Below are positions 6,434 through 8,315 of a stretch of DNA of 8,315 nt, one piece after another (positions within the stretch are counted from its first letter, which is position 1; each line of letters opens with the position of its first letter). The stretch lies in contig JACQEH010000247.1 in NCBI GenBank assembly GCA_016200675.1, positions 1-8,315 of the forward strand. Direction: 5' to 3'. Under the pieces are notes generated by a model, which did no database searches, was not told the origin of the DNA, and saw nothing but the letters and a program-made list of their open reading frames with translations. Position numbers and translations under genes: made by a program. The stretch comes from Chloroflexota bacterium. Its GTDB lineage: Bacteria; Chloroflexota; Limnocylindria; Limnocylindrales; CSP1-4.

Positions 6434-6991
6434 CTGGACATCATCTTCCTCCTCGAGCGGCTCGAATCGCTCGTCGCGACGGGCAAGTCCCTGCCCCTCA
6501 CCCGGAACGCCGTCGTCGATCGGGACGCCATCCTCGACCTGGTCGACCAGCTCCGGGTCGCCATCCCCGAAGAGGTCCGGGCGGCAAAGCGGATCAACGC
6601 CGAGGGCGAGCGGATCATCGAGAAGGCCGAGGATGAGGCGGGCCGCATCGTCAGCCGGGCGCAGGAGCAGGCCGCCTTCCTCATCGGCGAGCGCGGACTC
6701 CTCGAGCTGGCCGAGGCCGAGGGTCGGAAGATCATCGCCGCGGCCGAGGCCGCCGCCGAGGAGACCCGGACGGGCGCCGACGACTACGCCTTCGGCCTCC
6801 TCGAGACCCTCGAGGCAGAGGTCGGCAAGGCCTTGGCCGGCGTCCAGAAGGGGATCGCCGTGCTGGACGATCGGCGGGCGATGCTGGCGGCCGCGGACAT
6901 GCAGGCAGCCGGCGATGCGGACGACTCGTCGGACGCCGAAGCCTGGGACGACGACCTCGCCGAGGACGACGACCGCACCAACCGCCGGTGA
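6434..6991 (+). CDS. conserved coiled-coil 'ATPase-like' protein of the coaD-yceD neighbourhood
   Basis: I recognise the type but not a proven function. From memory, proteins starting MDxIxLLxxLE, with a downstream IPEExxxAKRI segment and a long Ala/Glu-rich helix, lie next to coaD in many Firmicutes and Chloroflexota. They are often labelled ATPase, ATP synthase subunit B-like or DivIVA-like, mostly because of coiled-coil resemblance. The 185-residue product shows DIIFLLERLESL (2-13), LPLTRNAVVD (20-29), AIPEEVRAAKRI (43-54) and a helical region to about residue 155 rich in Glu, Ala and Arg. It ends in an acidic tail (DDSSDAEAWDDDLAEDDD, 163-180). No Walker motif, signal peptide or membrane segment is visible, so an enzymatic ATPase is not supported. 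The start appears to be CTG, with GGAGG 8 nt upstream; the frame's next upstream start codon lies inside coaD. The stop overlaps the yceD GTG by 4 nt. It is plausibly a structural or scaffold protein. Confidence 0.83.
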   Translation: MDIIFLLERLESLVATGKSLPLTRNAVVDRDAILDLVDQLRVAIPEEVRAAKRINAEGERIIEKAEDEAGRIVSRAQEQAAFLIGERGLLELAEAEGRKIIAAAEAAAEETRTGADDYAFGLLETLEAEVGKALAGVQKGIAVLDDRRAMLAAADMQAAGDADDSSDAEAWDDDLAEDDDRTNRR

Positions 6992-7542
6992 CCGCCGGAT
7001 CGCTCTCGATCCCGCTGGCAGGGCTGCTGGCCGACGTTCCTGGATCCACCCGTCGCGTCGTCATCGACGCCGCCACGATCGACCTCGATGACGGCCTGAT
7101 CCTCGCCTCGCCCATCGGCGGCAGGGTGGACATCGCCAGGACCAACCGCGGCGTCCTCGTGGACGCACGGATCCGGACGGCGCTCGCCGAGACCTGCTCG
7201 CGCTGCGTCCGGCCCGCGGTCACGCCCCTCGTCATCACCATCCGCGAGGAGGTCCTGCCGAGCATCGACCTCGCCACGGGCAGCCCGGTCGACCAGTCGA
7301 GCGAGCCCGAGGTTGCCCGCCTGTCCGACCATCACGAGCTCGACCTGGAGCGCCTCCTCCGGGAGGCGATTTCCCTCGAGGAGCCGATCGCCCCCCTCTG
7401 CGAGCCCGACTGCCCCGGCCTGTGCGCGACCTGCGGGGAGCGCCTCGGGCCCGGCCACGCCGGCCACGGCGACGCCGAGGTCGACCCGCGCCTCGCCGCG
7501 CTGCGGGGCTTCCGGGTCGACGCCGGGCCGGAGAACGAGTAG
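6988..7542 (+). CDS. yceD: YceD/DUF177 family protein, 23S rRNA accumulation factor
   Basis: DUF177 proteins are encoded beside rpmF in most bacteria; bacterial YceD and its plant homologues have been linked to 23S rRNA accumulation, but the mechanism is not settled. The 184-residue product has the family signature: an ETCSRCVRP segment with C70 and C73, an acidic middle (ELDLERLLREAISLEEPI, 117-134), and a C-terminal cluster PLCEPDCPGLCATCG with C138, C142, C146 and C149. Six cysteines in CxxC-like spacing suggest a bound metal, probably zinc; this is inference. The length is typical. The GTG start overlaps the upstream stop as GTGA and has no clear Shine-Dalgarno, so it likely depends on translation of the coiled-coil gene. 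A 132-base gap follows before rpmF. Confidence 0.9.
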   Translation: MTAGSLSIPLAGLLADVPGSTRRVVIDAATIDLDDGLILASPIGGRVDIARTNRGVLVDARIRTALAETCSRCVRPAVTPLVITIREEVLPSIDLATGSPVDQSSEPEVARLSDHHELDLERLLREAISLEEPIAPLCEPDCPGLCATCGERLGPGHAGHGDAEVDPRLAALRGFRVDAGPENE

Positions 7543-7674
7543 ACTCCGCCCTCGGTCCCGCGCCCTCGCGCCCCGGGGCCGGTCCGAACTCGATTCGATC
7601 ATCGCGTCGCGCCCGCGCGCCGCGTCGTCCGGTCTCCGCACAGGCGGGGGTCTCGGAAAGGAGCAGCAACCACC

Positions 7675-7875
7675 ATGGGTGTGCCGAAGCGACGGGTCTC
7701 CCACGCTCGCCAGGGGGATCGCCGCGCGCACCTCGCGCTCGAGCTCCCGCAGCTCGAGGAGTGCCCGCACTGCCATGAACAGAAGCGATCGCACCGGGCC
7801 TGCGCGAACTGTGGCTACTACGGCGGCCGCCAGGTCCTCGAAGTGAAGACCGCCAAGGACGAGCCCGCGTCCTGA
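7675..7875 (+). CDS. rpmF: 50S ribosomal protein L32 (bL32), zinc-ribbon type
   Basis: L32 is a small protein of the large ribosomal subunit. The 66-residue product opens with the near-universal GVPKRRVSHARQ segment (2-13), continues with RRAHLALELPQL, and has two CxxC pairs, C30/C33 and C43/C46, in ECPHC and RACANCGYY. This is the zinc-binding 'C+' form. The C-terminal extension after GGRQVLEVK is slightly longer than in many L32 proteins and ends in a mixed charged tail. The ATG has AAAGGAG 11 nt upstream (7657-7663), one of the stronger ribosome binding sites here, in keeping with high expression. The 132-base gap before it is GC-rich; I see no convincing promoter, terminator or leader structure in it. 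The stop is 4 nt from the plsX start. Identification is certain. Confidence 0.98.
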   Translation: MGVPKRRVSHARQGDRRAHLALELPQLEECPHCHEQKRSHRACANCGYYGGRQVLEVKTAKDEPAS

Positions 7876-7879
7876 CCCG

Positions 7880-8315
7880 ATGACCCACCAGGCCGTCGCA
7901 CCGGGGCCGGGCGCTCACGGCGTCCGCCTCGCGGTCGACGCGATGGGCGGCGATCACGGGCCCGAGGAAGTCATCCCGGGGGCGCTCGCCCATGCGGGCG
8001 GCCATCCCGAGGACCAGGTCATCCTCGTCGGCGACGAGGCCCGCGTCCGGGCGATCGCCGGGATCCTGCCGGGCAATGTCAGCGTCGTCCACGCCGCCCA
8101 GGTCATCGAGATGGACGAACATCCGGCGCTGGCGCTCCGGGAGAAGCGGGACGCCTCGATCGTCGTCGCCTGCGACCTCGTCCGCAAGGGTGACGCCGAC
8201 GCGGTCGTGACGGCCGGCCACACGGGCGCGGGCATGGCCGCCGCGGTCCTCCGCATCGGACGCCTGCCCGGGGTGGACCGGCCGGCGCTCGCGGTCCAGA
8301 TGATCCGCGACGGGA
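7880..8315 (+). CDS. plsX: phosphate acyltransferase PlsX, N-terminal part (3' end outside window)
   Basis: PlsX converts acyl-ACP and phosphate to acyl-phosphate, which PlsY then uses to acylate glycerol-3-phosphate, the first step of phospholipid synthesis; it works at the inner face of the membrane. The visible 145 residues show the PlsX opening RLAVDAMGGDHGPEEVIPGA (16-35), then VILVGDEARV, a VIEMDEHPALALREK block, and DADAVVTAGHTGAGMAA, matching the family's SAGNTGA-type motif, then RPALAVQM. The family is about 330-350 residues, so more than half lies beyond the right edge. The ATG at 7880 is 4 nt after the rpmF stop without a clear Shine-Dalgarno, pointing to coupling. About 14 residues precede the conserved core, so a slightly later start cannot be excluded. 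The yceD-rpmF-plsX order is widespread. Confidence 0.96.
   Translation, partial: MTHQAVAPGPGAHGVRLAVDAMGGDHGPEEVIPGALAHAGGHPEDQVILVGDEARVRAIAGILPGNVSVVHAAQVIEMDEHPALALREKRDASIVVACDLVRKGDADAVVTAGHTGAGMAAAVLRIGRLPGVDRPALAVQMIRDG

Noticed and set aside
7543..7674. A possible regulatory leader or terminator in the gap before rpmF
   Set aside because: Only short GC-rich self-complementary pieces are present, with no T run, no clear -10 and no known leader motif; chance pairing is enough to explain them.
6784..8221. Long minus-strand open frames opposite the coiled-coil, yceD, rpmF and plsX genes
   Set aside because: They overlap four well-supported genes and translate to low-complexity Arg/Gly/Ala sequence.

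Overview
The window is a compact, very GC-rich bacterial housekeeping region. Codon third positions are almost all G or C, and six of the ten visible starts look non-ATG. It holds eleven genes. A 3' fragment of dtd (D-aminoacyl-tRNA deacylase) runs into the left edge on the + strand. It converges on rpmB (ribosomal protein L28), the only minus-strand gene. Diverging from rpmB is a long rightward gene string: an Asp23/Gls24-family protein, fakA (fatty acid kinase-like DAK2 protein), recG, rsmD, coaD, a coiled-coil 'ATPase-like' protein, yceD (DUF177), rpmF (L32) and plsX, which is cut by the right edge.

Most rightward genes overlap or nearly touch: TGATG at asp23/fakA, 1 nt between fakA and recG, an 8-nt overlap at recG/rsmD, GTGA overlaps at rsmD/coaD and coiled-coil/yceD, and 4 nt between rpmF and plsX. 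Only two rightward gaps are larger: 55 nt before the coiled-coil gene, which has a possible internal promoter, and 132 nt before rpmF, which has a clear ribosome binding site. The rpmB/asp23 intergene carries a symmetric AT-rich heptamer, TATGATA, that could serve as a -10 element on both strands.

The order rpmB, asp23, fakA, recG, rsmD, coaD, coiled-coil, yceD, rpmF, plsX is, from memory, the order shared in pieces by Firmicutes and Chloroflexota. The high GC together with the coaD-coiled-coil-yceD-rpmF-plsX string suggests a GC-rich Chloroflexota member (for example the Limnocylindria type). This is inference; a GC-rich actinobacterium or another uncultured lineage is not excluded.

Functionally the block mixes ribosome production (L28, L32, RsmD for 16S rRNA methylation, YceD linked to 23S rRNA), tRNA proofreading (Dtd), replication-fork repair (RecG), CoA synthesis (CoaD) and acyl-phosphate chemistry (FakA makes it from free fatty acids, PlsX from acyl-ACP). 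I see no mobile element, CRISPR array, tRNA, rRNA or evidently new system. The points worth a second look are the probable CTG start of the coiled-coil gene, the symmetric divergent promoter, a changed motif in the RecG C-terminal region, an in-frame 15-bp repeat inside rsmD, and a long linker plus a lost zinc-site cysteine in FakA.
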